From an uncultured Chloroflexota bacterium (GTDB taxonomy: Bacteria > Chloroflexota > Limnocylindria > Limnocylindrales > CSP1-4), in the NCBI GenBank assembly GCA_903930745.1, contig CAIYZX010000672.1, positions 1-9,376 on the forward strand: DNA of 9,376 bases, given 5' to 3'. Under the pieces are notes generated by a model, which saw only the letters and a program-made list of their open reading frames with translations, was not told the origin of the DNA and ran no database searches. A program made the translations under genes and the position numbers. Below, piece by piece: positions 1 to 6,008 of this stretch. How positions within the stretch are numbered: position 1 is the stretch's first letter; each line of letters opens with the position of its first letter.

Positions 1-1
1 C

Positions 2-364
2 GGCCTGCCGGCGGCACGGATCGCGGACTCCTCGCGGCTCGTGGTTGGCCAGACGGCCATCGCCATCGGCAGCCCGCTGGGCACGTTCACCGAGACCGTA
101 ACGCGCGGCATCATCTCCGGCCTGGGCCGCGAGATCACCGTCCGGGACGACGTCACCGGCAAGGCGAACACCCTCAAGGGCCTCATCCAGACGGACGCGG
201 CGATCAATCCCGGCAACAGCGGCGGTCCGCTGCTGGACGCGAGCGGCGCCGTCGTGGGCATCAACACCGCGGTCTCCACGGTGGCCCAGGGCCTGGGCTT
301 TGCGATCCCGATCAACGACGCCGCGGACCTGATCCAGAAGGCGACGGCGGCCCAGGGCGCCTGA
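2..364 (+). CDS. HtrA/DegP-like trypsin-fold serine protease, C-terminal part (5' end outside window)
   Basis: Reading in frame from base 2 gives 120 residues of an open reading frame that enters from the left edge and stops with TGA at 362-364. The segment GQTAIAIGSPLG, then IQTDAAINPGNSGGPLL, VGINTA and GLGFAIP is the C-terminal beta-barrel of the HtrA/DegP (S1C) family. The nucleophile serine of GNSGGP is residue 73 of the visible part (codon 218-220); the His and Asp of the triad lie outside the window. Family members degrade or refold damaged proteins in the periplasm or outside the membrane. The protein ends about 20 residues after the GLGFAIP strand, so the usual PDZ domain is absent. 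It lies upstream of an envelope two-component operon, separated by a hairpin and a 160-base gap, so it is probably the last gene of its own transcript. The GTG at 41 is internal to the fold and is not the start. Confidence 0.93.
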   Translation, partial: GLPAARIADSSRLVVGQTAIAIGSPLGTFTETVTRGIISGLGREITVRDDVTGKANTLKGLIQTDAAINPGNSGGPLLDASGAVVGINTAVSTVAQGLGFAIPINDAADLIQKATAAQGA

Positions 365-375
365 CGACGGGCACC

Positions 376-390
376 GCGCGACGGTCGCGC
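376..390 (+). terminator. Terminator-like hairpin after the HtrA-like gene
   Basis: The 7-base arms GCGCGAC and GTCGCGC form a perfect inverted repeat around one central base (in RNA, a 6-bp stem with a 3-nt loop), 12 bases after the protease stop. No T-run follows, so an ordinary intrinsic terminator is not shown. In such GC-rich genomes, T-poor hairpins may still mark transcript ends. This is a weak call based on symmetry and position. Confidence 0.35.
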
Positions 391-407
391 CACTGGCCAG
401 GGCAGGC

Positions 408-425
408 TCTCAGGGGCTTCTCAGG
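408..425 (+). promoter_or_regulatory. Candidate OmpR/PhoB-type operator: two TCTCAGG half-sites 11 bp apart
   Basis: TCTCAGG occurs at 408-414 and again at 419-425, exactly one 11-bp step apart. Direct repeats of 6-8 bases phased at 11 bp are the usual binding site of winged-helix OmpR/PhoB regulators, which bind as head-to-tail dimers. A regulator of that family is encoded 0.9 kb downstream in the same probable operon, so autoregulation is the natural reading. A CATGAC sequence at 438-443 lies at a distance that could serve as a -10 element. The repeat is seen directly; its role is inference. Confidence 0.5.
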
Positions 426-511
426 TGATTGCCGCAGCATGACCACCGTCGGCGGGTTGCGATCCTCCGGCAGTCACGCACGACCATCCACCCGTCCCAG
501 TCAGAGTGACC

Positions 512-516
512 TGGAG
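512..516 (+). promoter_or_regulatory. Shine-Dalgarno site deciding the DUF5666-like gene start
   Basis: TGGAG(G) ends about 9 bases before the ATG at 526. It favours that codon over the in-frame upstream ATG at 439, which has no comparable site and would add 29 low-complexity residues before a normal-looking N-terminus. Confidence 0.6.
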
Positions 517-525
517 GCAGTCTTC

Positions 526-1287
526 ATGACCGAGAGCAACCCCACGCCCGGCGCCCCCGAGCCGGCCCCGGCCGGCAGCATCCCGCCGGCCGCCCCGGCC
601 TGGACCCCGGCCTTCACCCCGGTCGCCCCGGAGGCGGGCTACGGTGCCGCCGCCGCGGCCGCCGCCCGCCCCGCCAGGCGTGGCTCCACCAACGTCCTCA
701 CGATCGCGCTCGGCGTGGCCATCCTGGTCATCGCCTTGGGCGTCAGCTTCGGCATCGGCCGCTCCATGGCCCCCGCTGCCGCCCAGGGTCCGCTCAGCGG
801 CCAGCAGGACGGCAAGGGCGGCTTCAACGGCAACGGCGGGAACGACGGGGGCATGAACGGCGGCAACGGCCAGAGCGGGCCGGTCAACGGCAATGGCGGC
901 CCAAGTGCGTCGTTCGACCTGAACGGCAACAACGGTGGCGACGACCACGGCGGCTTCGGCCCCGGCGGCGATGGCGACATCGATGGCGGCCTTGGCCTCG
1001 AGCGCGGCGGCCCCGGCCGCTTCGGCGCAGCGGGCGTCCCGGGCACCGTGACCGCGGTGAGCGGCGACAGCATCACGATCACCCTGCCCACCGGGCAGAC
1101 CGTGACCTTCAAGCTCGACGGCTCCACCACCTACCAGAAGCAGGTGGCAGGCGCCGCGTCGGACGTCAAGGTTGGCTCGTCCGTCCAGGTCTCGCTGGGG
1201 GCAGACTTCAGCCCTGACCAGATCACGCAGAACGACGACGGCTCGATCTCGCTCGGCACCGCCGGCTCGGTCACCGTCACGAAGTAG
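526..1287 (+). CDS. Single-pass membrane protein with Gly/Asn-rich linker and DUF5666-like C-terminal domain
   Basis: This 253-residue protein has a cytoplasmic Pro/Ala-rich N-terminus (1-50) ending in a positively charged ARRG stretch. One membrane helix follows (about 56-77), then a flexible Gly/Asn/Asp-rich linker (about 87-169). The last 80 residues are a small beta domain starting VPGTVTAVSGDSITI and running through TGQTVTFKLDGSTTY. That beta pattern resembles the DUF5666 OB-like fold; the assignment is from memory of the family. The predicted topology puts the beta domain outside the cell. The response regulator starts 22 bases after its stop, so the three genes are probably one transcript. 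The exported domain could be a ligand-binding or accessory partner of the downstream kinase, or an output of the system; nothing in the sequence decides this. No catalytic motif is visible. Confidence 0.85.
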   Translation: MTESNPTPGAPEPAPAGSIPPAAPAWTPAFTPVAPEAGYGAAAAAAARPARRGSTNVLTIALGVAILVIALGVSFGIGRSMAPAAAQGPLSGQQDGKGGFNGNGGNDGGMNGGNGQSGPVNGNGGPSASFDLNGNNGGDDHGGFGPGGDGDIDGGLGLERGGPGRFGAAGVPGTVTAVSGDSITITLPTGQTVTFKLDGSTTYQKQVAGAASDVKVGSSVQVSLGADFSPDQITQNDDGSISLGTAGSVTVTK

Positions 1288-1309
1288 CCGCCCGGCGGCA
1301 GAGGAACCG

Positions 1310-1987
1310 ATGCACCTGCTCCTGGTCGAGGACGACGAGCGCCTCGCCCGTGCGCTGACCCGGCTGCTCGAGGAGGATCGCCACATCGTGGAGCACGCTC
1401 CCGATGGGCGGACCGGCCTCGAGCTGGCCTCGGCGCTGGACGGGCTGGACGTGGTCATCCTCGACCTGGGGCTGCCGGACATGTCCGGCCTGGACGTCGC
1501 CCGCCGGCTCCGCACCGACGGCATCGACGTCGCGATCCTGATGCTCACGGCCCGTGACACGGTGAGCGACCGCGTCACGGGTCTTGACGCAGGCGCCGAT
1601 GACTACGTGGTCAAGCCCTTCGCGTACGCGGAGGTGGCGGCGCGCCTCCGCGCCCTCGGCCGCCGAGCGGAGCCCGGCCCCCGCCGCTCAGAGCCCCGGC
1701 TCTCCGCCGGCGCGATCACGCTTGACGAGGCATCCCGGCGCGTGACCGTGCATGGCCGGAACGTGGACCTCTCGCCGCGCGAGTTCTCGCTGCTGGAGGC
1801 CCTCCTCCGTCACGCCGGCCAGGCCCTCTCCCGCGACCAGCTGCTGGACCACGCGTGGCCCTTCAGCGTCGCGGTCACCCCCAACGCCGTGGACGCCTAC
1901 GTGCACTACCTGCGCACGAAGCTGGGCGAGGCCGGCGCGCAGATCGAGACCGTGCGCGGCATCGGGTACCGGCTCTCCGATGGCTGA
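1310..1987 (+). CDS. OmpR/PhoB-family response regulator
   Basis: This 225-residue protein has two domains. The receiver (about 1-115) has acidic residues E7-D8-D9, phospho-acceptor D52 in VVILDLGLPD, switch T80 in LMLTARD and K102 in DYVVKPFAYAE, so all key residues are present. The winged-helix output domain (about 131-223) has LSPREFSLLEALL and ends with NAVDAYVHYLRTKLG and the wing hairpin RGIGYRL, typical of the OmpR/PhoB class. It is a DNA-binding transcription factor activated by phosphorylation. The ATG at 1310 has a GAGG Shine-Dalgarno sequence just upstream and gives a normal family length. Its stop overlaps the kinase start by 8 bases, implying translational coupling and a cognate pair. 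A likely target is the 11-bp-phased repeat at 408-425 upstream of its own operon. Regulators of this length are too alike for a gene name. Confidence 0.96.
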   Translation: MHLLLVEDDERLARALTRLLEEDRHIVEHAPDGRTGLELASALDGLDVVILDLGLPDMSGLDVARRLRTDGIDVAILMLTARDTVSDRVTGLDAGADDYVVKPFAYAEVAARLRALGRRAEPGPRRSEPRLSAGAITLDEASRRVTVHGRNVDLSPREFSLLEALLRHAGQALSRDQLLDHAWPFSVAVTPNAVDAYVHYLRTKLGEAGAQIETVRGIGYRLSDG

Positions 1988-3437
1988 CGGCCAGCGGGTT
2001 GCCCCCGCCGACGACACCGCCCTCCAGTCCGCCCTCGCCGACGAGGCGAGGCTGGTCCGCCGCGTCCGCTGGCGCCTCGTCGCCTGGAGCGGAATCTCCA
2101 CGCTCATCGTGCTGCTCGTGCTGGGCACCGGCCTCTACTGGGCGGTGGCGGGCGCGCTGGAGCAGTCGTCCGTCACGTGGCTCGCGGACCGGGTGGACCC
2201 CTGGGTTCTCCGCCTGGAGTCCGGCCAGGACCCGGACAACGGGGCGGGGACCGATCGCCCGGACGCCCTGCAGTTCGGCTTCGAGCCCGGCGCCGGCAAC
2301 ACGTACCTCTTCGCCTTCGACGATGCCGGCACGCCGGTCCAGCTTGGCCGCCAGCCCGTGGTGGTCCTGGACGGGATGCCGGAGCCCGGTTCCATGGCCG
2401 CGTCGCGGACCGCCACGGACGGCCGGGACGTCCGGACCGTGGACATCCAGTTCGGCGAGGCCAGCGTCCCGGCCCGTCTGCTCACCCAGCGTTTCACGTA
2501 CATCGTGGACCAGAAGACCTACTTCCTCCAGGCGCTCCAGGACCGGTCAGCGGAGGTGGGCACCCTCAACGCGCTCCTGGGCACGCTGCTGGTGGGTGGC
2601 CTCGTCGCGGTCCTCGCGGCGTTCGTGGTGGGCTACCTGTACGCCAGCCGTGCGCTCGTGCCCATCCGCGAGTCGCTCGCCGCCCAGCGGACCGCCCTGC
2701 GCCGCCAGCGCGAGTTCGCCGCGGACGCCTCCCATGAGCTGCGCACGCCACTCACGGTCATCCGCTCTTCCCTGGAGCACCTCACGCGCCACCCGGAGCG
2801 GCCGGTGGGGGAGAGCCAGGAGGCGCTGGGCGACATCGAGGCGGAGGTGGCCCACCTCACGGGTCTCGTGGACGACCTGCTGCTGCTCGCCCGCTCGGAC
2901 TCCGGCGCCGTGGCGCTGGACCGGATGACGCTGGACCTCTCCGACGTGGTGTTCGACGCTGTCACGCCGCTGGAGCGCATTGCGGGCGATCGGGGCGTGC
3001 GCCTCTCCGTGGACCCGGAGCCCGTGATGGTGGCCGGCGATTCCGCGCGGCTGCGCCAGCTGGTCACGATCCTCGTGGACAACGCGATCCGCCACAGCCC
3101 GCGCGAGGGCCTGGTGGAGGTGGTTGTGCGTCGCGAGGGTGAGACGGCCTGGATGGAGGTCCGCGACCAGGGCCCGGGCGTCCGTCCCGAGGACATGCCG
3201 CACGTCTTCGACCGCTTCTACCGCGCGCCCGGCGCCCCGCAGGGCGGCACGGGCCTGGGGCTCTCGATCGCAGCGTGGGTTGCCGCGCAGCACGCGGGTC
3301 GCATCGGTGTGGCGAACCGGACCGAAGGCGGCGCAGCGTTCCGCGTGGAGGTGCCCGCGGTTGCCGGTGAGATCCACCCACCGCTGCCGCCGGTGTCACC
3401 GGCGTCACCGGAAGCCCGGGATGCCCCTGGCTCGTAG
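1980..3437 (+). CDS. Membrane sensor histidine kinase, HAMP-poor, cognate to the upstream regulator
   Basis: This 485-residue protein starts at an ATG inside the regulator's last codons (ATGGCTGA). Two membrane helices (about 34-58 and 196-222) flank an extracytoplasmic sensor region (about 59-195) with no recognised domain. The dimerization helix carries the phospho-acceptor H252 in SHELRTPL. The ATPase domain has the N box around N368 in DNAIRHSP, the G1 box DQGPG at 396-400, the F box HVFDRFYR and the G2 box GGTGLGLSI at 422-430, so it should be active. Only about 30 residues separate the second helix from H252, too few for a full HAMP domain, so signal transfer is probably through a short continuous helix. 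The last 20 residues are Pro-rich and encoded partly by a 9-base tandem repeat (GTCACCGGC, then GTCACCGGA) at 3395-3412. The ligand is unknown; the neighbouring protease and membrane protein suggest an envelope signal. Confidence 0.95.
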   Translation: MADGQRVAPADDTALQSALADEARLVRRVRWRLVAWSGISTLIVLLVLGTGLYWAVAGALEQSSVTWLADRVDPWVLRLESGQDPDNGAGTDRPDALQFGFEPGAGNTYLFAFDDAGTPVQLGRQPVVVLDGMPEPGSMAASRTATDGRDVRTVDIQFGEASVPARLLTQRFTYIVDQKTYFLQALQDRSAEVGTLNALLGTLLVGGLVAVLAAFVVGYLYASRALVPIRESLAAQRTALRRQREFAADASHELRTPLTVIRSSLEHLTRHPERPVGESQEALGDIEAEVAHLTGLVDDLLLLARSDSGAVALDRMTLDLSDVVFDAVTPLERIAGDRGVRLSVDPEPVMVAGDSARLRQLVTILVDNAIRHSPREGLVEVVVRREGETAWMEVRDQGPGVRPEDMPHVFDRFYRAPGAPQGGTGLGLSIAAWVAAQHAGRIGVANRTEGGAAFRVEVPAVAGEIHPPLPPVSPASPEARDAPGS

Positions 3438-3503
3438 GAAAACCCTTACGCGCGCCCGCCGTCAGCCGACGAGCCGCCGATACGACCGCCGATCGCGCCG
3501 CCC

Positions 3504-3537
3504 GGGACGGCGGGCCATGCTCCGTTCCTGCCGTCCC
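3504..3537 (+). terminator. Inverted repeat between kinase and RCC1 genes, possible terminator or operator
   Basis: GGGACGGC at 3504-3511 and GCCGTCCC at 3530-3537 are perfect 8-base complements separated by 18 bases. The element lies in the 168-base gap after the kinase stop. There is no T-run, and the spacing would also suit a dimeric repressor site for the next gene. No convincing -35/-10 pair is visible in this gap: TTGCGG at 3542 and TATGCC at 3568 are 20 bases apart. Confidence 0.3.
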
Positions 3538-3591
3538 AAGGTTGCGGATCCCCGCGCCCGTCCGGCGTATGCCGCTCCAGGCGCTGTGGGC

Positions 3592-3598
3592 GGGAGGG
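3592..3598 (+). promoter_or_regulatory. Shine-Dalgarno site supporting the GTG start at 3606
   Basis: GGGAGGG ends 7 bases before GTG 3606. It is the strongest ribosome-binding match in the gap, and the resulting N-terminus is a clear signal peptide. The later ATG codons at residues 10 and 18 would destroy that signal peptide. Confidence 0.7.
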
Positions 3599-3605
3599 AG
3601 ACCTG

Positions 3606-5759
3606 GTGACCAGTCGATGGATCGCTGCGGCCATGGCCGCCGGCCTCGCGGTGGCGATGACGGGCACCTCAGTCGCGGTGGTGGACGCGCTGCCGCCGGA
3701 CGTTCCGGCCCCGAACCTGTCCGCTGCCATGGCCACCGTGGGCACACCCATCACCGTGAGCGCCACCGCCACCGATCCGGGTGGTGTGGCCGCCATGGAG
3801 TACTCGCTTGACGGCAGCCCCTGGGTCGCGCTGCAGGCCGGCGATGGCACCTTCGACGGCACGACCGAGACCGGTTCCGCGACGCTCGACGACCTCGGCC
3901 AACGCGTCGTCTCGGTTGCCGCCGGTGCGATCTTCACGTGCGCGCTGCTGGCGGATCACACCATCCGCTGCTGGGGTGGCAACGACTTCGGGCAGCTCGG
4001 CGTGGCGGCCGGGCCAAGGCACACCACCCCCGTCACCGTCACGGGGATCACCACGGCGACGGCCATCGCGGCCGGGTATGCCCACGTGTGCGCCCTGCTC
4101 GCCGACACGACCGTGAGCTGCTGGGGCTACGGCGTCGCCGGGCAGCTGGGCGACGGGCTCTCGACGACCCGTGCAACACCGGGCCCCGTCCCGGGTCTCA
4201 CGGGCGTTACCGCGATCGCGGCGGCGGGCAGTGACACCTGCGCGGTGACGGGTGCCGGCGGTGTGGTCTGCTGGGGCGTCAACGTCTACGGGCACATCGG
4301 GGTGGATCCCGGCTCGCTCGGTGCCGCCTCCTCGCCCACGGTGATCTCCGGGCTGACCGGGGTCACCGGGATCGGCGTTGGCGAGCGGCACGCCTGCGCC
4401 ATCACCACCGGGGGTGGCGTGAGCTGCTGGGGCCAGAACGGATCCGGCCAGCTGGGCGACGGCAGCACCACCAGCTCCTATGCACCGGTCGTCGTTGACA
4501 TCGGCGGCATCGTGTCCATCAGCCCGGGCTTCTCCCACACGTGTGCGGTATCCGGGACAGGGACCGCCAGCTGTTGGGGCTACGGCCTTGACGGGGAGCT
4601 TGGCGGCGGCGTGGCCATCGCGTACGCGCCAACGCCGCTGGCGGTGCAGGGCGTCTCCACCGCGACCATGGTGAGCTCTGGCACCGGGCACAGCTGCGTC
4701 CGCCTCGCGGGAGGCGGCGTCAGCTGCTGGGGATTCAACCTGGCGGGCGAGGTTGGCACCGGCACCTTCTCGGCCGGCGAGGTGGCCCCGATCACGGTCG
4801 CACTGCCCGCAGGGTTGGCCGCGGCTGGGGTTGCCGCCGGCGGGGAGCACTCCTGCGCGGTGCTGGACGATGGCACGGCCCGTTGCTGGGGATCCAACCT
4901 CAACGCGGAGATCGGTGACGGCGAGGGGCTGGCGGACCGGTACCAGCCGGTGGCGACCGTGGGGATGCCAGGTCCCCTGGCAGCCGGTTCCCATGAGGTC
5001 TGCGTCCGTGCGAGTGACACGGTGGACAATGTCTCCGACGGCACCGCGTGCACATCGTTCGCCCTCACGCCTCCCGACACGTCGGGCCCCATCTTCAGCA
5101 AGGCCGCAGCCGTGGCTGTGCGGGTGGGCGCGGCGCTCCCCCTGGCCACGGCTTCCACGCCCATCCCCGTCACGGTCGCCTGGACCGCCTCGGACGCCGG
5201 CTCCGGCGTGGCCACGTACCTCGTGGAGCGGTCCGTGGCCGGTGGACCATTCGCCGTGGTGGCCACGATCCATGACGCGTCCGCCACCGGCTACGCCACC
5301 ACGATGCCTGCGTCCGGGCTGGTGGCCTTCCGGGTCACCGCCATCGATGGGGCCGGAAATCACACGCCGTCCACCACGCCAACGCTGCGGCCGGGGCTGC
5401 TCCAGCAATCCGCCACCGCGGTCGTGAAGTCCGGCACCTGGCGGACGGTGTTGGCCGGCTCGTACTCGGGCGGGTCCGACGTCTACGGCGCGCTCAGGGG
5501 CGCAACGGCGACCTGCAGGGTCACCGCGCGGGCCGTTGCCCTGGTCTCCCAGAAGGGGCCAGGGCGCGGCTATGCCTGGATCTACGTGGACAACGTCCTC
5601 AAGGCGAGGGTGGACCTCTACAGGGCCTCGACGCAGTCGCGCGTGGTGGTATGGCAGTACGGGTGGGCGTCGTCCGGGGGGCACACCATTCGCGTCTGGG
5701 TGGCCGGCACGAGCGGTCGGCCGCGGGTGGACGTGGACGCCCTCGTGGTCGTCAAGTAG
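3606..5759 (+). CDS. Secreted seven-bladed RCC1-repeat protein with split Ig-like, FN3-like and C-terminal beta-sandwich domains
   Basis: This 717-residue protein starts with a signal peptide (basic TSRW, hydrophobic 6-26, likely cut after VDA at 28). Residues about 38-97 look like the first half of a bacterial Ig-like domain (MEYSLDG, then GTFDGTTETGSATL). Residues 98-456 hold seven RCC1 repeats of about 50 residues, each with a HxCAL-like strand and a CWG..xxGQLGDG-like turn. The CWG cysteines are residues 122, 172, 222, 274, 323, 374 and 427; seven blades make a closed propeller. Residues 457-494 (GSHEVCVRASDTVDNVSDGT) read as the second half of the Ig-like domain. An FN3-like module follows (about 495-596), then a C-terminal beta-sandwich (about 598-717) ending RPRVDVDALVVVK. 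No sortase or membrane anchor is visible, so release or non-covalent attachment is likely. RCC1 domains usually bind other proteins; here the partner is unknown, and surface adhesion or carbohydrate contact is inference. It appears to be a single-gene transcript. Confidence 0.92.
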   Translation: MTSRWIAAAMAAGLAVAMTGTSVAVVDALPPDVPAPNLSAAMATVGTPITVSATATDPGGVAAMEYSLDGSPWVALQAGDGTFDGTTETGSATLDDLGQRVVSVAAGAIFTCALLADHTIRCWGGNDFGQLGVAAGPRHTTPVTVTGITTATAIAAGYAHVCALLADTTVSCWGYGVAGQLGDGLSTTRATPGPVPGLTGVTAIAAAGSDTCAVTGAGGVVCWGVNVYGHIGVDPGSLGAASSPTVISGLTGVTGIGVGERHACAITTGGGVSCWGQNGSGQLGDGSTTSSYAPVVVDIGGIVSISPGFSHTCAVSGTGTASCWGYGLDGELGGGVAIAYAPTPLAVQGVSTATMVSSGTGHSCVRLAGGGVSCWGFNLAGEVGTGTFSAGEVAPITVALPAGLAAAGVAAGGEHSCAVLDDGTARCWGSNLNAEIGDGEGLADRYQPVATVGMPGPLAAGSHEVCVRASDTVDNVSDGTACTSFALTPPDTSGPIFSKAAAVAVRVGAALPLATASTPIPVTVAWTASDAGSGVATYLVERSVAGGPFAVVATIHDASATGYATTMPASGLVAFRVTAIDGAGNHTPSTTPTLRPGLLQQSATAVVKSGTWRTVLAGSYSGGSDVYGALRGATATCRVTARAVALVSQKGPGRGYAWIYVDNVLKARVDLYRASTQSRVVVWQYGWASSGGHTIRVWVAGTSGRPRVDVDALVVVK

Positions 5760-5946
5760 ATCGCGGAGGTGGCATCGCGGATGGCTCCGCCGTGCCGCCC
5801 GCCCCGCCGTGCCGCCCGTTGCGTCCGTGGAGCGCGACGGTTTCGGTCCGGAATCATCGAGCGCACCATGCCGGCAGGGGTCCAGCGCCGGCCCGCCCGG
5901 GCGGGACCGGAGCCGCGCCGCGTGCTACCCTCTGGCCATCCTGATC
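5760..5946 (+). other. Intergenic stretch before the carAB leader, no supported gene
   Basis: It is GC-rich, with a 15-base direct repeat CCGCCGTGCCGCCCG at 5787-5801 and 5804-5818, probably simple-sequence drift. A hairpin at 5888-5910 may end the RCC1 transcript. The only promoter-like hint is TACCCT at 5926-5931, fitting the TANNNT form of a -10, with no recognisable -35 at 16-18 bases. If it is real, transcription would begin near 5938, just before the first PyrR-type hairpin. Confidence 0.4.
5888..5910 (+). terminator. Terminator-like GC hairpin after the RCC1 gene
   Basis: The palindrome CCCGCCCGGGCGGG (5892-5905) is flanked by CCGG on both sides, with one bulged A at 5906, giving a long GC stem. 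There is no following T-run, so it may end transcription inefficiently or not at all. It lies between the RCC1 stop and the carAB leader. Confidence 0.35.
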
Positions 5947-5966
5947 GCCGGTCCCGTGAGGCCGGC
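5947..5966 (+). promoter_or_regulatory. PyrR-binding hairpin, copy 1, in carAB leader
   Basis: The RNA folds as a 7-bp stem (GCCGGUC with GGCCGGC, including one U-G pair) closing the hexaloop CCGUGA. The core GGUCCCGUGAGGCC fits the known PyrR recognition consensus ARUCCNGNGAGGYU at all but its outermost positions, which here form G-C pairs instead. The loop fits CNGNGA exactly, and the U-G/C-G closing pairs are as in known sites. PyrR binds such loops when UMP or UTP is abundant and lowers pyr gene expression. Location just upstream of carA makes the assignment strong; a pyrR gene is not in this window. Confidence 0.82.
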
Positions 5967-5969
5967 ATG

Positions 5970-5989
5970 ACCGGTCCCGTGAGGCCGGG
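5970..5989 (+). promoter_or_regulatory. PyrR-binding hairpin, copy 2, abutting the Shine-Dalgarno site
   Basis: The 18 bases CCGGTCCCGTGAGGCCGG at 5971-5988 repeat copy 1 (5948-5965) exactly with a 23-base period. They form a 6-bp stem with the same CCGUGA hexaloop. The stem ends two bases before AGGAGG at 5991, so bound PyrR could cover the ribosome-binding site. This fits translational repression of the kind known for mycobacterial PyrR rather than the antiterminator/terminator switch of Bacillus, for which no T-tailed terminator is visible here. Confidence 0.82.
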
Positions 5990-5990
5990 T

Positions 5991-5996
5991 AGGAGG
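5991..5996 (+). promoter_or_regulatory. Strong Shine-Dalgarno AGGAGG in the carAB leader
   Basis: This is a perfect AGGAGG match, but it lies 63 bases before the carA GTG at 6060, so it cannot serve carA directly. The nearest usable starts are TTG at 5998 (too close) and ATG at 6009 (12 bases, slightly far). It implies a translated leader ORF whose termination delivers ribosomes to carA. Confidence 0.65.
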
Positions 5997-6008
5997 TTTG
6001 ACCAGCGC

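Noticed and set aside
439..525. Upstream ATG at 439 as start of the DUF5666-like protein
   Set aside because: No good ribosome-binding site, and it adds a featureless 29-residue extension; the ATG at 526 has a well-spaced GGAGG.
421..1578. Minus-strand open frame of 385 codons opposite the DUF5666-like gene and the response regulator
   Set aside because: Low-complexity Ala/Gly/Arg/Asp translation crossing two genes, with no motif.
3390..3412. CCGGTG-T-CACCGG palindrome and 9-base tandem repeat at the end of the kinase gene
   Set aside because: They lie within coding sequence for a Pro-rich tail (SPASP) and are explained by codon repetition; no regulatory role can be supported.
3669..5684. 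Minus-strand open frame of 671 codons opposite the RCC1 gene
   Set aside because: Its composition is that of an antisense shadow, and the plus strand has a signal peptide and seven regular repeats.
5787..5818. 15-base direct repeat CCGCCGTGCCGCCCG with 17-base period, considered as an operator or CRISPR-like unit
   Set aside because: Only two copies of a low-complexity GC motif; it lacks the structure of the PyrR elements nearby and of any CRISPR array.
5926..5931. TACCCT as the carAB promoter -10
   Set aside because: Fits TANNNT and the position is sensible, but no -35 match is present and such hexamers are common, so it is mentioned only as a hint.
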